Assembly (NCBI GenBank): GCA_025201345.1
Contig: JAIXMG010000022.1
Span: 124,001-188,000 of the forward strand
Source: Thamnidium elegans
Taxonomy: Eukaryota; Mucoromycota; Mucoromycetes; Mucorales; Mucoraceae
Direction: 5' to 3'
DNA: 64,000 nucleotides
Positions 35,195 to 46,092 of the stretch are shown in pieces. Each line of letters starts with the position of its first letter. Position 1 is the first letter of the stretch. The position numbers and the translations under genes are program-made. A model generated the notes under the pieces. That model did not search any database and was not told the origin of the DNA. It saw nothing but the letters and a program-made list of their open reading frames with translations.

Positions 35195-37017
35195 ATGAAA
35201 CAAAGAATTGCTAAAAACATAAAAAATAACGCGTTCAAACGTGCTTTGGATGTAGATAGACCAAGAACTAGAGCTAGCATTAAGCAAGAGACTGATGACA
35301 GCAAAGAAGCTTTGAGATGCACTTTATATTCTCCAGTAAAAATCGAATCGTTTCCTTCGGAATTAAGCGAGTATGAATATAATGGCTCTACCAAGGCTTT
35401 GGGGCGTAAGTGTTGAAAAAGGAAATTACTCCCAGAGAGAGGGGGAGAAAAAACAATAATGACCTGATACTCACTACATATATAGCTTCATCAAAAGGTA
35501 TCGCAAGCAGACACTGTAGTCTATGTAATAGCACTTTTGCGACAAGACATCTTTATCTCGATCACGTATTTCACGTCCACAAAACCAAATTGAAGCCCAT
35601 TATCGATCTTGAAACCCTTTGCTGCAATATATGTAATAAGATATGTAGATCTTTTCAATCGTATCGCTTACACATGGCCACTCGAAATAATATTAACGTT
35701 CCACTTAAGAGAAAAATACTAAAGCCAGATCCATCCATAATACCTGATATCAAAGACCCAAACCATCGTTGTAGGTCGTGTGATTTTACGTACAAGGAAC
35801 GAAAAGGTTATCGTAACCACCTTATTAAAGTCCATAATATGTCGCATCTTCGACCTTCTAAAGAGCCTCAAATACTAGGTATAAAAACACCAACATTCGA
35901 TATCCTGAACATATATTGCGACTCCTGTGATAGAAAATTTTATGACAAATGTAGATACTTACAGCATTTGAATAAGATCCACAAAATGATCTTCCCAAAG
36001 AGTTACTATGAGTTAACAAATTTTGATTTTCGCAAAAGATCTTGTAAAATATGTGAAACGGAATATCAAAACATGAATGGTTTTATGCGTCACTTGAAAA
36101 ACGTACATGATGTGACTCCGCCTCCATCCTCAAAAGCTGATTTGATACCAAGCACCGTTCGTGGAAACAAGTACTGCAATGTGTGCGATAAATCACTTTA
36201 CAGTGCGAAGGTTTATTTAGATCACTTGGCTATAATTCATACTGAAAAAGTGCCTGAACTGTATCAGGGAGTTGACTGCACAGATCCTAAAGGAAAAGGC
36301 AATGTGCGCAAGCCATATTGTGCGGATTGTCAAAAAATATTTCTCACAAAGAGTTTCTATCTTGTCCATTTAGAGAAAATTCATGATATCAAACCAGTCA
36401 AATCACTACCAAATGCAGACAGTCCAGATATTAATGATCCAAATAACCATTGTAGTACATGCGATAAAAAATTTGGTCTCAGAAGTACGTATCGATCACA
36501 TCTTTCTAATGTACATCGTTTGATTCTACCATTTTCAAGGAAAAAACTTAATACTAGTGTCGAAACACCTATCGTAGATGTTTTAAACAAATACTGTAAT
36601 GTCTGTAATGAAAAATATGAAAAGATGGTATGCTACCGAGATCATCTTCGCAAAATTCACAGAATACATACATCTTCAACTGCAGAAATAGCAAAGCCCG
36701 TTAATCGCAATGAAATGCCATTAATCAGTCAAACAACTAGCTACTGTACAGCTTGCGATAAGATATACAAAGATAAATCAGGGTATAGAAGACATCTGAG
36801 AGCAATTCATGGCATAAAATTGCCCAGGCTTGGATATCCACCATTGATTGTCAATCACGACATAAAGCCAGACATAGATAGCAAGGATAATTATTGTGTA
36901 GCATGCGAGAGACATTATTCGAGCGGATATGGTTATCGTACTCATATGAAGAACATTCATAATATAAGAAAAATAAGTATCAAGCAAGAAGATACAGCTA
37001 AACCATGTTTGAATTGA
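35195..37017 (+). CDS. cluster C2H2 zinc-finger protein 2
   Basis: Exons are 35195-35405 and 35486-37017. The start MKQRIAKN at 35195 is chosen because the paralogues begin MKQ/MKK at the same place; an in-frame ATG at 35132 is also possible but not shared. The leader RPRTRASIKQETDDSKEAL and YSPVKIESFPSEL carries SUMO-consensus IKQE and VKIE; the C-terminus has IKQED. Eleven fingers run from CSLCNSTFATRHLYLDHVFHVH region to CVACERHYSSGYGYRTHMK, all C-x2-C-x12-H-x4-H except finger 2. The hydrophobic core leucine is usually Y. Linkers include YELTNFD and PELYQGVDC. No frame break is visible, so this is one of the intact copies. The exon-1 sequence is nearly duplicated in inverted orientation at 37139-37300. 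Confidence 0.85.
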
Positions 37018-37138
37018 TATAAGATATCGTCTATTTATTTGATCGATACCACTACATTTTTCTATAAGCCCCTAATTAAAGGGGGTTTTTTTTAAATAAA
37101 AAAGACTTTTATGCCGCAAAGTATGGGTGGGGTCATTA

Positions 37139-37660
37139 TTTTCATACTCGCTTAATTCCGAAGGAAACGATTCGATTTTTACAGGGAAATATAAAGTGCA
37201 TTTCAGAGTTTTTTTTCGCTGTCGTAAATTTCGTGCTTAGTTCTGCCTCTAGTTCTTGGATATATCTTTTCAAAGCAGAATTGGACATGTCATTTTCGAT
37301 ATTTTTTAGCTAACCTTTGTTTCGTATTGTTATGTATAGAGTAAACGATTGCAAGTCTTTTGTTATACTTATCTAGTCAGACTGCCTTGTCTTTTTTTTT
37401 TTCGATCATGAAGAGAGCCTTACTGTAAATATATTACGAAACACTAATTCTATTTATAACAATAAAATGACTGCCTTAGTTATATCACTTTAAAAATAAC
37501 ATATTGAAGATGTTATCACGGCACTTAAAAAACCCATCCAACATACGTAAATGATTGAGTAAAGAGGCTTTCTAATTGTTTTAATTTTATTTTTTGGTAA
37601 CATAAAAAGTCTTTGTAACACTAGATTTGGTCATACGTGAAACGTATCAAGGGGCTGTAA
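37139..37660 (-). pseudogene. zinc-finger family relic: upstream element plus exon 1 only
   Basis: Read on the minus strand, 37657-37628 is a copy of the family upstream element (CCCCTTGATACGTTTCACGT then ATGACC). At 37300-37139 lies a decayed exon 1 with TTTCCCTGTAAAAATCGAAT then CGTTTCCTTCGGAATTAAGC, almost identical to bases 35347-35384 in gene 2. The frame is interrupted by a T-run and substitutions. No finger exon follows before gene 2's 3' end, which is tail-to-tail with it. Confidence 0.7.
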
Positions 37661-37732
37661 AGTGTCATAATAATAAAAAAAAATATACTCATAGTTAAGG
37701 CTGACAAAAATTTTTATCAAATATGTAGCTTT

Positions 37733-39536
37733 TTATTCGTAAGTATCTTGCTCAATTTTTAGTTTTTTCATATCATGGATTCTAGCCAAGTGATTCCTGT
37801 AAGCAGATATTCCCGTGTAAGTTCGATTACATGCGGCACAATAATTATTTTCATTAGTCCAGTCAGGTACAATGTCGTGATTAACCGGCAATGTTCTCTT
37901 CTTAGGTACTGTTACGTTATGGATCTTGTAGAGATGATTTAAATATGATGATCTGTTTTTGTATACTTTGTCACAGGCGGTACAATGGTTGTTTATTTCG
38001 TCAATGACCGGTTTTTCAGTACGATTACAAATCTTTGGCAGCTTACTGCGTGAACGTTTTATGCCGTGACTTCTATACAAATGAGATCGGTAATCCGACA
38101 ACTTATTAAATGTTTTATCGCAGACATTACAGTACATATTTAATTCATCCACAATAGGCGTTTCCGTTCTAATAGCAGGTCCCCTGGGTAACGGAGTTAT
38201 AACAAAATGATGAACTTTAGCTAAATGTTGACGATATATACTTTTTCCAGTGTATGTTCTATTACATAAAGAACAGTGGTTATTCGGGTCGTCGATATCT
38301 GGGTCATTAATAGTTGAAAGTGTTCTGAGTGGTTTTATATCATGAATTTTATCCATATGAATTTGACATAAACGTTTTAACAGAAATACTTTTCGGCAAT
38401 CAGTGCAATATTTTTTATATAATATTTCTGTATTACTAGGTTTTGCGCAATCTATTCCCTGGAAAAGCTCTGGAATTTTGTCAAGATGAACGGAAGTCAG
38501 ATGATGTAAATAGTTTTTTCTTTTGATAAGTGTTATATCACAAGCAACGCAATAATTATTTTTATCATAAACGTCTGGTATCGGAACAGGACAAGATGGC
38601 GGCGGTTCCGTACAATGAACGTTTCGCAAGTGGGTGATAAATGTTTTCTTCTTTTGATATCTTCTATCACACATTTTACAATAAAAATTTTCATGATCAA
38701 AATTACTCTGTTCCGAGTAAATATTTGGTAAAGTCATTCGATGAGTGTGAACCAAATGATATATATAATTACTTTTCGAAGAATAGGTTTTGTCGCAGAA
38801 ATCGCAATAGCGATTTAAAATATCGATTGTTAAATCTGTACTTCTTAGTTTGCGCGGTTTTTTTGGTGTTATAACATGCGACATACCATGGGATCGAACC
38901 AAGTGTGAAGTGTAGGAAGCTCGCGACTTGAACTTAAAATTGCATGAAATACAGTAATTATTTGGGTCGTTGGCATCAGGTATTTTCGATGGATCCGGAC
39001 CTGGTTTTGAGTTTGATCTGAGAGGTGGAACATGAATATTATTTCGACTGGCCATATGTAACCGGTACATCCAAGAACTTGTATACATCTTATTACATAT
39101 ATTGCAACGAAGTGTTACAAGGTCAATGACTGGAGTCTCCTTAGTTTTATGTGAGTGGAGTTCGTGATCAAGGTAACCCACTCTACTCCAAAAATCGATA
39201 TTACATATACTGCAATGTCTGTTTTTTACACCTTTCGGCAAAGCTATATATATATATATATATGTAACGCGTGTTAAGTCGTATAATTTTTCTCTCTTTC
39301 CTTAAATTTCACTTTTGATACTTACATCGTAAAGTCTCAGTAGAACTACTGCTTTCACACTCGTCTGTTTCTAATGAAGGCGTATCAATTTTTACTGGGG
39401 AATATAAAGCGCATTTCAAAGATTCTTTGCTGTCATCAGGTTCTTGCTTAATGCTAGCTCTAGTTCTTGGCCGATCTGCTTTTAAATCGTGTTTAAACGC
39501 GTTATGTTTGACGGTTCTATTTATTTCTTTTTTCAT
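37733..39536 (-). CDS. cluster C2H2 zinc-finger protein 3
   Basis: Exons are 39536-39326 and 39243-37733. The leader starts MKKEINRTVKHNAFKHDLKA and continues RPRTRASIKQEPDDSKESL with YSPVKIDTPSLET; the C-terminus is KKLKIEQDTYE, again a psi-K-x-E site. Eleven fingers run from CSICNIDFWSRVGYLDHELH to CAACNRTYTGISAYRNHLA. Finger 2 lacks a properly spaced last histidine, as in all copies. Linkers YSEQSNFD and PELFQGIDC are retained. Frame, start and stop are all intact. The intron is 82 nt with a TA-repeat acceptor region (39246-39262). Confidence 0.85.
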
Positions 39537-39601
39537 TTTAAAAATAAGGAAAATGATTCCTTCTAACTCGAAAAAGGGGAAGTTGTTTTCGATAAAAATA
39601 T

Positions 39602-39623
39602 GCAGTCATACGTGAAACACCAT
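39602..39623 (-). promoter_or_regulatory. shared upstream element of the zinc-finger cluster, copy 4
   Basis: On the minus strand TTATGGTGTTTCACGTATGA then CT, about 65 bp before the start of gene 3. Confidence 0.45.
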
Positions 39624-40118
39624 AACAGTGTTTAAAAATTTGTGTTACTAGCTTTATTCGCCTAGAAGTAAAAATGTAGTGTTTTAGAAACATACTAATA
39701 TTACATTATATTAGTGCAGCTACAAGTAAACTGTTGTATCTAGGAACTCATAAATCCTAACTTGGGAATATATTACATACATGTTTACTTTAGAAAAAAG
39801 TTTAGCTAGCTACCCCTTTTCCTTATGTTTTCAATAAAATAATAATATTAGGATTTAAAGAATCTTTCCGTTCACTTCATCTGGTTTATCTCTGTATCTG
39901 ACTATTATTATTTTACTGATTAACTTCCATTTGTATTAAATTCACATTCCGTAGCTAGCTTCTTTAAAGATTTATCACTGATACGCACTCCACCTTAGCC
40001 CAAAACTATTATCTCTGCTTTTTAATTACTTTTCAGTATTTATTTATTATACTGTAGTGTTCATTTAAACTATTTTTTATTGCGGTTTAAAATAATCCTC
40101 TTCTTGAGATCCGTACCA

Positions 40119-41690
40119 CTAAGTTAATGCCCGACTCGACCGTGACTTATACTTATCACCGTTCAGGGACATGCCATGAATCCGATACACATGTGTTTTA
40201 TAGGAGAGCCTATTTTTGTATACTTTGTTGCAGGCCGTGCAATGACTTCCTGTATCGTCTATTACAGGTTTTTTGTCACGATTAACAGTGTATGGTAGTT
40301 TGTTTGATGATGGAAATTGAACATGATGATTTCTAGTCATATGAAATTGATAGAATTCCAAACTTGAATACGTTCTATCACATATATTGCAATATCTAGA
40401 CACAACATCTGCAACAGATGTTTTATTGCATGAAGTAAAATGGTTACTTGGATTGGTAATATCTTCTTTGTTCACACTTGGTAACGTTTTGGGGCCGGTA
40501 GCATGCATTTTATCCAAATGAATTAGAAATAAATGTTTGGACAAAAATACTTTTCGACAATCTGAACAATATCTCTTATAACCGATGTCTTTGACATTAG
40601 GGTGCATACAATCTGTTCCTTGATAAAGTTCCGGAATCATGTCGTGATGAACATCAGTAAGATGATATAAATATTTCATTCTAGATCCATACAATTTATC
40701 GCAAGTTATACAAAAGTGATCAGGATCATTGACATCTGGTGCTACATCGAAATGAGAAGGTAATTCTACATAATGCAAGTTTCGCAAGTGAACCATAAAT
40801 GAATGTTTGTTCTTGTATCTAAAGTCGCACACTTTACAATAAAGATTGTTTATATCAAAATTGCTCAGTTCCGAGTAAGAATCTGGTAAGGTCATTCCAT
40901 GAATTTGAACAAAATGATGTACATATACGCTCTTGGTATCAAATGTTTTGTTACAGACATTGCAATAAAGGTTTAAAATATCAAATGTCGGAGCCGTATT
41001 TCCTACTTTCTCTGGTTGTTTAAAATGTATGTTGTGCTTTATAAGCAAGTGTTGAAGATAGGGTTTTCGATACATGAACATATAGTCACATGAATTACAG
41101 TAATTGTTTGGATCATCGATATCGGGCGTTTTCAGGGGATCTACCTTTGTTTTGGTATTTTGTTTACGAACTGGGATGTAGATACCATTTAGATTGGCCA
41201 TATGTATTCGATATTTCGTACGACATTTAAACGTCTTATTACATATGTTGCAGCATAGGTTTTCGAGATCGACTATGGGTATCTTTTTAGATTTGTAACA
41301 ATGAAGCTCATGGTCGAGAAAAGATGTTACATATCTAAAAGTAGTGTTACATATACTACAGTGTCTGTTTTGGACACTTTCATAAAAAGCTACTTGTATA
41401 TAGAAAGTGAATGATAGGTGGTATAATTTTTTTTTCTTTTTGCTGTATTCTTAACACTTACACTTTAAAGAATCTGTACTGTCACCATTTTCATTTTTGG
41501 TTATTTCAGACAAAGATGATTCTGCTTTCTCTGGGGTATATAAAACACATTTCAAAGATTCTTTGCTGCCATCAGTTTCTTGATTAAAGTGGGCTCTAGC
41601 TCTAGGCCTGTCTGGTTTCAAACCATACTCTAACGCGTTAATAGTGATCTTTTTATCGTTTTTTTGTTTCATATTTTCTAAAGAGATCAT
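40119..41690 (-). CDS. cluster C2H2 zinc-finger protein 4, finger-depleted
   Basis: Exons are 41690-41462 and 41389-40119, one continuous frame. The first ATG at 41690 gives MISLENMKQKNDKKI; the family-consensus start is the internal MKQ. The leader is eroded: IKQE is FNQE and VKxE is EKAE, so both SUMO-like sites are lost. Finger 1 ends in Y instead of the last H, finger 8 is mostly deleted (HFTSCNKTSVADVVSRYC joins directly to finger 9), and finger 11 is absent because the frame ends at RSSRALT. The remaining fingers (for example CNVCNKTFDTKSVYVHHFV) and the linkers YSELSNFD and PELYQGTDC are good. About eight usable fingers remain. Confidence 0.75.
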
Positions 41691-41730
41691 TTTTTTCGAT
41701 AGTTCTTTTTACAATACTTTATCTCTTTCT

Positions 41731-41750
41731 GTGTTATATATGTGACTGTG
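41731..41750 (+). promoter_or_regulatory. shared upstream element, inverted copy before gene 4
   Basis: GTGTTATATATGTGACTGTG lies 41 bp upstream of gene 4's start but on the opposite strand to the other copies. The core TCACATGTGA-like part is nearly palindromic, so orientation may matter little. Confidence 0.35.
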
Positions 41751-42132
41751 TCTAATGGTGATACCAAACGTAATTAAGCAAGCTCTCAATAGTAAATTAA
41801 ATAATTTTTTCAGCTAAAATCTATACGCTTTTATTTTCTGTCTTTTTTTTTATTGCACATCCCTTTTGACTTTTTATAAAATTGCGTTAAAATAATAGAG
41901 CAGCTTTAAGGAAAGGAATCAATGTACTTTGAGACATCCTGTTTGTTATAATTTATTCTTTAATATATTTATAATGGGGCTTTATTATTTATCTTTGTAA
42001 AAAAAGGTAGAAATTGGTTATTTACGTGAGTTTATTTATTCTCTTTCAAGATAATTAAAAACTGTAGTTTCTTTATAGCCATGATTCACATCAAGTTATC
42101 ATATTTTTTTTTTTTTTTGCTGCATCTACCGC

Positions 42133-43890
42133 TCAATCTTTTGTCTTTTTCATATTATGGATTGTACGCAAGTGGCGTGCGTAATTACGTTTGCCGGTGT
42201 AAGTTTTATTACACGGGTGTGATATTATGATTAGTGTTTGGTATTTTAATTCTAGGTATCAGTATTCCATGAATCGTTTGCATATGAGCTTTATAGTTGC
42301 TCCTATGTTTGTATACTCTGTCGCATGCAGTGCAATGTTGATTTATTTCGTCAATGACTGGTATGCCATTGCGGTTAACAATATTTGACAGTTTGCCTTC
42401 TGAGACGGTTTTGATCTGGTGATATTTAGAAAGATGACATCTATAGGACCTAAACCTATTATATGTTCTATCGCAAACATTACAATAGTTAGTTAGATAG
42501 TCCACAACAGGTACTGTATTGCTAATGGTCAAACGATTCGTGCGTATATTATATAAGACCAAGTTATGAACACTAGCCATGTGTACTCGATAGTTAACTC
42601 TATTGCAATAGGTTCTATTGCATCGAGTACAATGTCTATTTGTACTGTTAACATCTGTATCATCTACATTTGGCATTGGCTCGAGTGATTTGATTCCATG
42701 AATTTTATCCATATGTATCAGAAATAGATGTCTTGACGGAAATATCTTTTGGCAATCACCACAATATTTCTTATTTCTTTCTCTCTTACCGGGGTTTATA
42801 CAATCTGTCCCTTGATAAAGTTGTGGCATTTTGTCGAGATGGACGGAAATCAGATGTTCTAAAAAGGTATCTTTGCGGGAGAACTTCTTATCGCATGCAA
42901 CACAGTAATTATTTCGATCATTCATGTCCGGCATCAAACCATTATGTCTGGGCGGTCCCATTTTATGTATTTTTTGCAGATGAGCTTTAAAGGCTGTATT
43001 TGTCGAAAACTTTTTATCACACACTTTACAATAATAATTTTTTGTATCAAAATTGCTTGGTTCTGAGTAAGTGTCTGGTAAGGAAATTCTATGTACTTGA
43101 ACCAAATGGCGTATGTACGTACTTTTGGTATCATATACTTTGTTACACGTATAGCAATAGAGGTTTAAGATATCAATTGTCGGTTCTGCGCTACGTAATG
43201 TGTTCAGGCCTTTCAAAGGTACTATGCATGATATTTTGTGTCGTAGCAGCAAGTGTTTACGATATTTTTTTTTGATCATAGAATGTAAAATTACATGGTT
43301 CACAGTAATTATTCGGGTCTTCGACGTCAGGTACTTTTGTTGGATCTGGGATGGATTTGGGTACGATAAGTGGAATACGAATATTATTTAAATTGGCCAT
43401 GTGCGCGCGATACGCTCCACAAGTTGTAAAGTTTTTCTTGCATATATTACAGAAAAGGTTTTTGAGGTCAATGACGGGTGTTTCTTTAGTTTTATGGGAA
43501 TGAAGTTCGTGAATGAGAAAAATCCTTCTAAACGAAAAGTGATATTGCATAAACTACATTGCCTGTTTTTTATACCCACAGCTGAAGTAATGTATATACA
43601 TATATATAATGAGTATCATATCGTGTAAACCCCCCCCCCCTTCTCTCCCTCACTTTATATAAATCTTATTCTTAACACTTACAACGTAAAGTCTTGGTAG
43701 AGTCACTATTTTCACATTCACTTATTTCTAAAGTGGACGATACACTTTTCACTGGAGAGTATAAAGCCCGTCTCGAATATTCTTTGCTGTCTTCAGTTTC
43801 TTGCTTAATATAAGCTCTAGTCTGAGGCCTTTCTACGTTAAAATCGCGTTTAGACATATGTCTAACAATTTTTTCCTTTTCTTGTTTCAT
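42133..43890 (-). pseudogene. cluster C2H2 zinc-finger gene 5, three lesions
   Basis: Exon 1 is 43890-43683 (MKQEKEKIVRHMSKRDFNVE, RPQTRAYIKQETEDSKEY). Exon 2 begins at about 43595 with SVGIKNRQCSLCNITF. A one-base frame change in the T-run near 43525 breaks finger 1 (frames CNITFRLEG and FLIHELHSH). A second, in an A-run at about 43264-43272, breaks finger 3 (FYDQKKIS-stop versus MIKKKYRKHLLLRH). At the 3' end NHNITPV meets a stop where the last finger should begin; the rest of that finger (NKTYTGKRNYARHLRTIH) is readable in another frame to 42133. Fingers 4-10 are intact. Two lesions lie in homopolymers and could be sequence errors; the third is a real deletion. Confidence 0.75.
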
Positions 43891-43930
43891 ATTATTTGAA
43901 AAAAAAATAGTTTTTTTTTTATTATTATAT

Positions 43931-43952
43931 TACATGAAACGCATTGAAGGGG
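43931..43952 (-). promoter_or_regulatory. shared upstream element of the zinc-finger cluster, copy 6
   Basis: On the minus strand CCCCTTCAATGCGTTTCATG then TA, about 45 bp before the start of gene 5. The TGTGACYGA half is eroded. Confidence 0.4.
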
Positions 43953-43981
43953 TTTAAAGTAAAGTTTATTTTTTAAATACT

Positions 43982-45764
43982 TTATTTTTTGGTAGATCTT
44001 ATTTTATGGGTAGCATGCAAATGGTTCAAGAAACTTGCTCTGCTCGCGTAAGTTCTACTACATGAGGCGCAATAATGATTTTTATCATTTACGTCAGGCG
44101 TTATATCGTGATTAATAGTATGAAGTGCAGGTAGTAGCATGCCGTGAATACGACGAAAATGTATTCTATACCCTCTTCTATCATGGAATATTTTGTCGCA
44201 TGCGGTACAGTGGTTCTCTATTTTGCTGATTCCTGGTGTCTCACTTCGATTAACGTAATGCCGCCGTATATTTCGTCGGTGTAGTTCTATACCATGACGT
44301 TTGGACATGTGCAATCGGTAGCTTCTCAAAGAAGCATATCTTCTATCGCATACATCGCAGTAATTTTTTAAAAGGTCCACAACAGGTGCTGTATCGCTAA
44401 TATCAGCTCTACTCCCGGGCAAAATCAGATTATGAAATTGAACCAGATGAGTACGATATCCTCTTCTATGAATATATGTTGTATTACATAACGAACAATG
44501 GTTATTTGGATCGTTAACGTCTGGGTCGCCAACACTTGGCAACGATTTGGGTTTCTTGGGTTGTTCATGTGGTTTGATACCATGTATTCTATCCGAATGA
44601 ATTTGACTGAACATTTTCGTCATAAATACCTTATGACAATCAGAACAATATCTATTATAATACATATCTCCCTTACTAGGTTTCGCGCAATCTACCCCTT
44701 TAAAAAGGTCCAGGTCTTCGGTATGGTGAATCCGAGCGATGTGACTTAAATAGTGTGATTTACTATAAAACTTTTTATCGCATACAATACAGTAGTTGTT
44801 TTTATCATTCGTGCTTGGTGACAGAGGAGGACGCAAGGGTAGTTCCGTGTGATGTATATTTTTCAAATGAGCCCTAAAGCTCGACTTGCTTTTATATTTT
44901 ATATCACACAGTTTACAATAATTGTTTTCAGGATCAAAATTTTCTTGTTCCGAATAAATATCTGGTAAGACCATTCTGTGAATTCGAACTAAATGAGATA
45001 TATAAATACCCTTGATGTCGTAAATCTTGTTACAAACATCGCAATAGAGGTTTTCCATGTCAATTATCGGTGGACTATCTTTCACATTTTTTAGCTCCTT
45101 AGAACCTGCAATGCGCGGTATATCGTGGCGTATAAGCAAGTGGTGACGATACAGACCCCGGTCCCGGAACGTAAAATTGCATGACAAACAATGGTTATTA
45201 GGGTCCTTGGGATCAGGTTCTTTCAATGGGTCTGGCACTAGTTTCCTGGTAGTTGATGTATGAATATTATTTAAACTACTCATATGACGACGATACCCTG
45301 AATGACTTTTATATGTTTTCCTGCAGATATTACAGTAAAGAGTTTCGGAGTCAAAAATGGGTGTTTCCTTAGTGTTATGGAAGTGAATTTCGTGATTAAA
45401 ATAAATATCTCTATTCGAGAAAGTGACGTTGCATATACTACAATGTCTTTTTCTCATTCCTTCTGATAAAACTATATAATAAGGTGAGTGATAGGTTGTA
45501 CCCTTTTTTTTATTTTTCTTGTTGCAAATATAAATTTTATTGTAAACACTTACACTGCAAAGTCTCAGTAGAGTTACTATTTGTACCTTTGCCTATTTTT
45601 AAAGACGACGGCTCGACTTTTACTGGAGAATATAAAGCGCATCTCATGCTCTCTTTGCTGTATTCAATTTCTTGCTTAATAGAGGATCTAGTTCTGGGAC
45701 CGTCTACTTTAAAATCGCGTGTAAACACGTTATTTTTGACAATTTTTTCTGTTTTTTGCTTCAT
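43982..45764 (-). CDS. cluster C2H2 zinc-finger protein 6
   Basis: Exons are 45764-45554 and 45471-43982. The leader MKQKTEKIVKNNVFTRDFKV is followed by GPRTRSSIKQEIEYSKESM and YSPVKVEPSSLKI, carrying IKQE and VKVE. Eleven fingers run from CSICNVTFSNRDIYFNHEIH to CASCSRTYASRASFLNHLHA, all in frame. The linkers YSEQENFD and LDLFKGVDC match the family. The C-terminus is the short basic KIRSTKK and lacks the terminal SUMO-like site. The leader, start and splice sites are intact, so this is probably functional. The finger residues facing nucleic acid differ from those of its neighbours. Confidence 0.84.
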
Positions 45765-45840
45765 ATTATTTGATAAAGGGAAAGAGAAAAAGAAAAGATT
45801 TTTATTTTATTTATATGGTTAAAGTTTTGTTACACTAGAG

Positions 45841-45870
45841 TCGGTCACAAGTGAAACACAGTAAGGGGGG
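45841..45870 (-). promoter_or_regulatory. shared upstream element of the zinc-finger cluster, copy 7
   Basis: On the minus strand CCCCCCTTACTGTGTTTCAC then TTGTGACCGA, about 77 bp before the start of gene 6. Flanking identity with the 37628-37690 copy extends further (TATGACACTTTAC on one side, CTAGTGTAAC on the other). Confidence 0.55.
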
Positions 45871-46007
45871 CGTAAAGTGTCATAAAAAGGTGAATCATTC
45901 TTACAATTCAACGGTAAATTTATTTTATGATCTACGCATAAAAAAAACTAGTTTGTTTCTATTGATCAAATATATAACTTGTTATTACTACCTTTTTGCT
46001 TAATTTT

Positions 46008-46092
46008 TATTATGAGTTTCAGCTAAATGGTGTGTTTAATTATTCGAATAAGCTCTATTACATGTGGCGTAATGATATTCCTTATTTATCAA
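46008..46092 (-). pseudogene. zinc-finger family relic: last finger only
   Basis: On the minus strand NKEYHYATCNRAYSNN, a stop, then THHLAETHNKN. It corresponds to the final finger and tail of the family (compare NHYCASCSRTYASRASFLNH in gene 6). The first cysteine is replaced and a stop falls inside the finger. The remainder of that copy, expected to the right, is gone. Confidence 0.6.
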
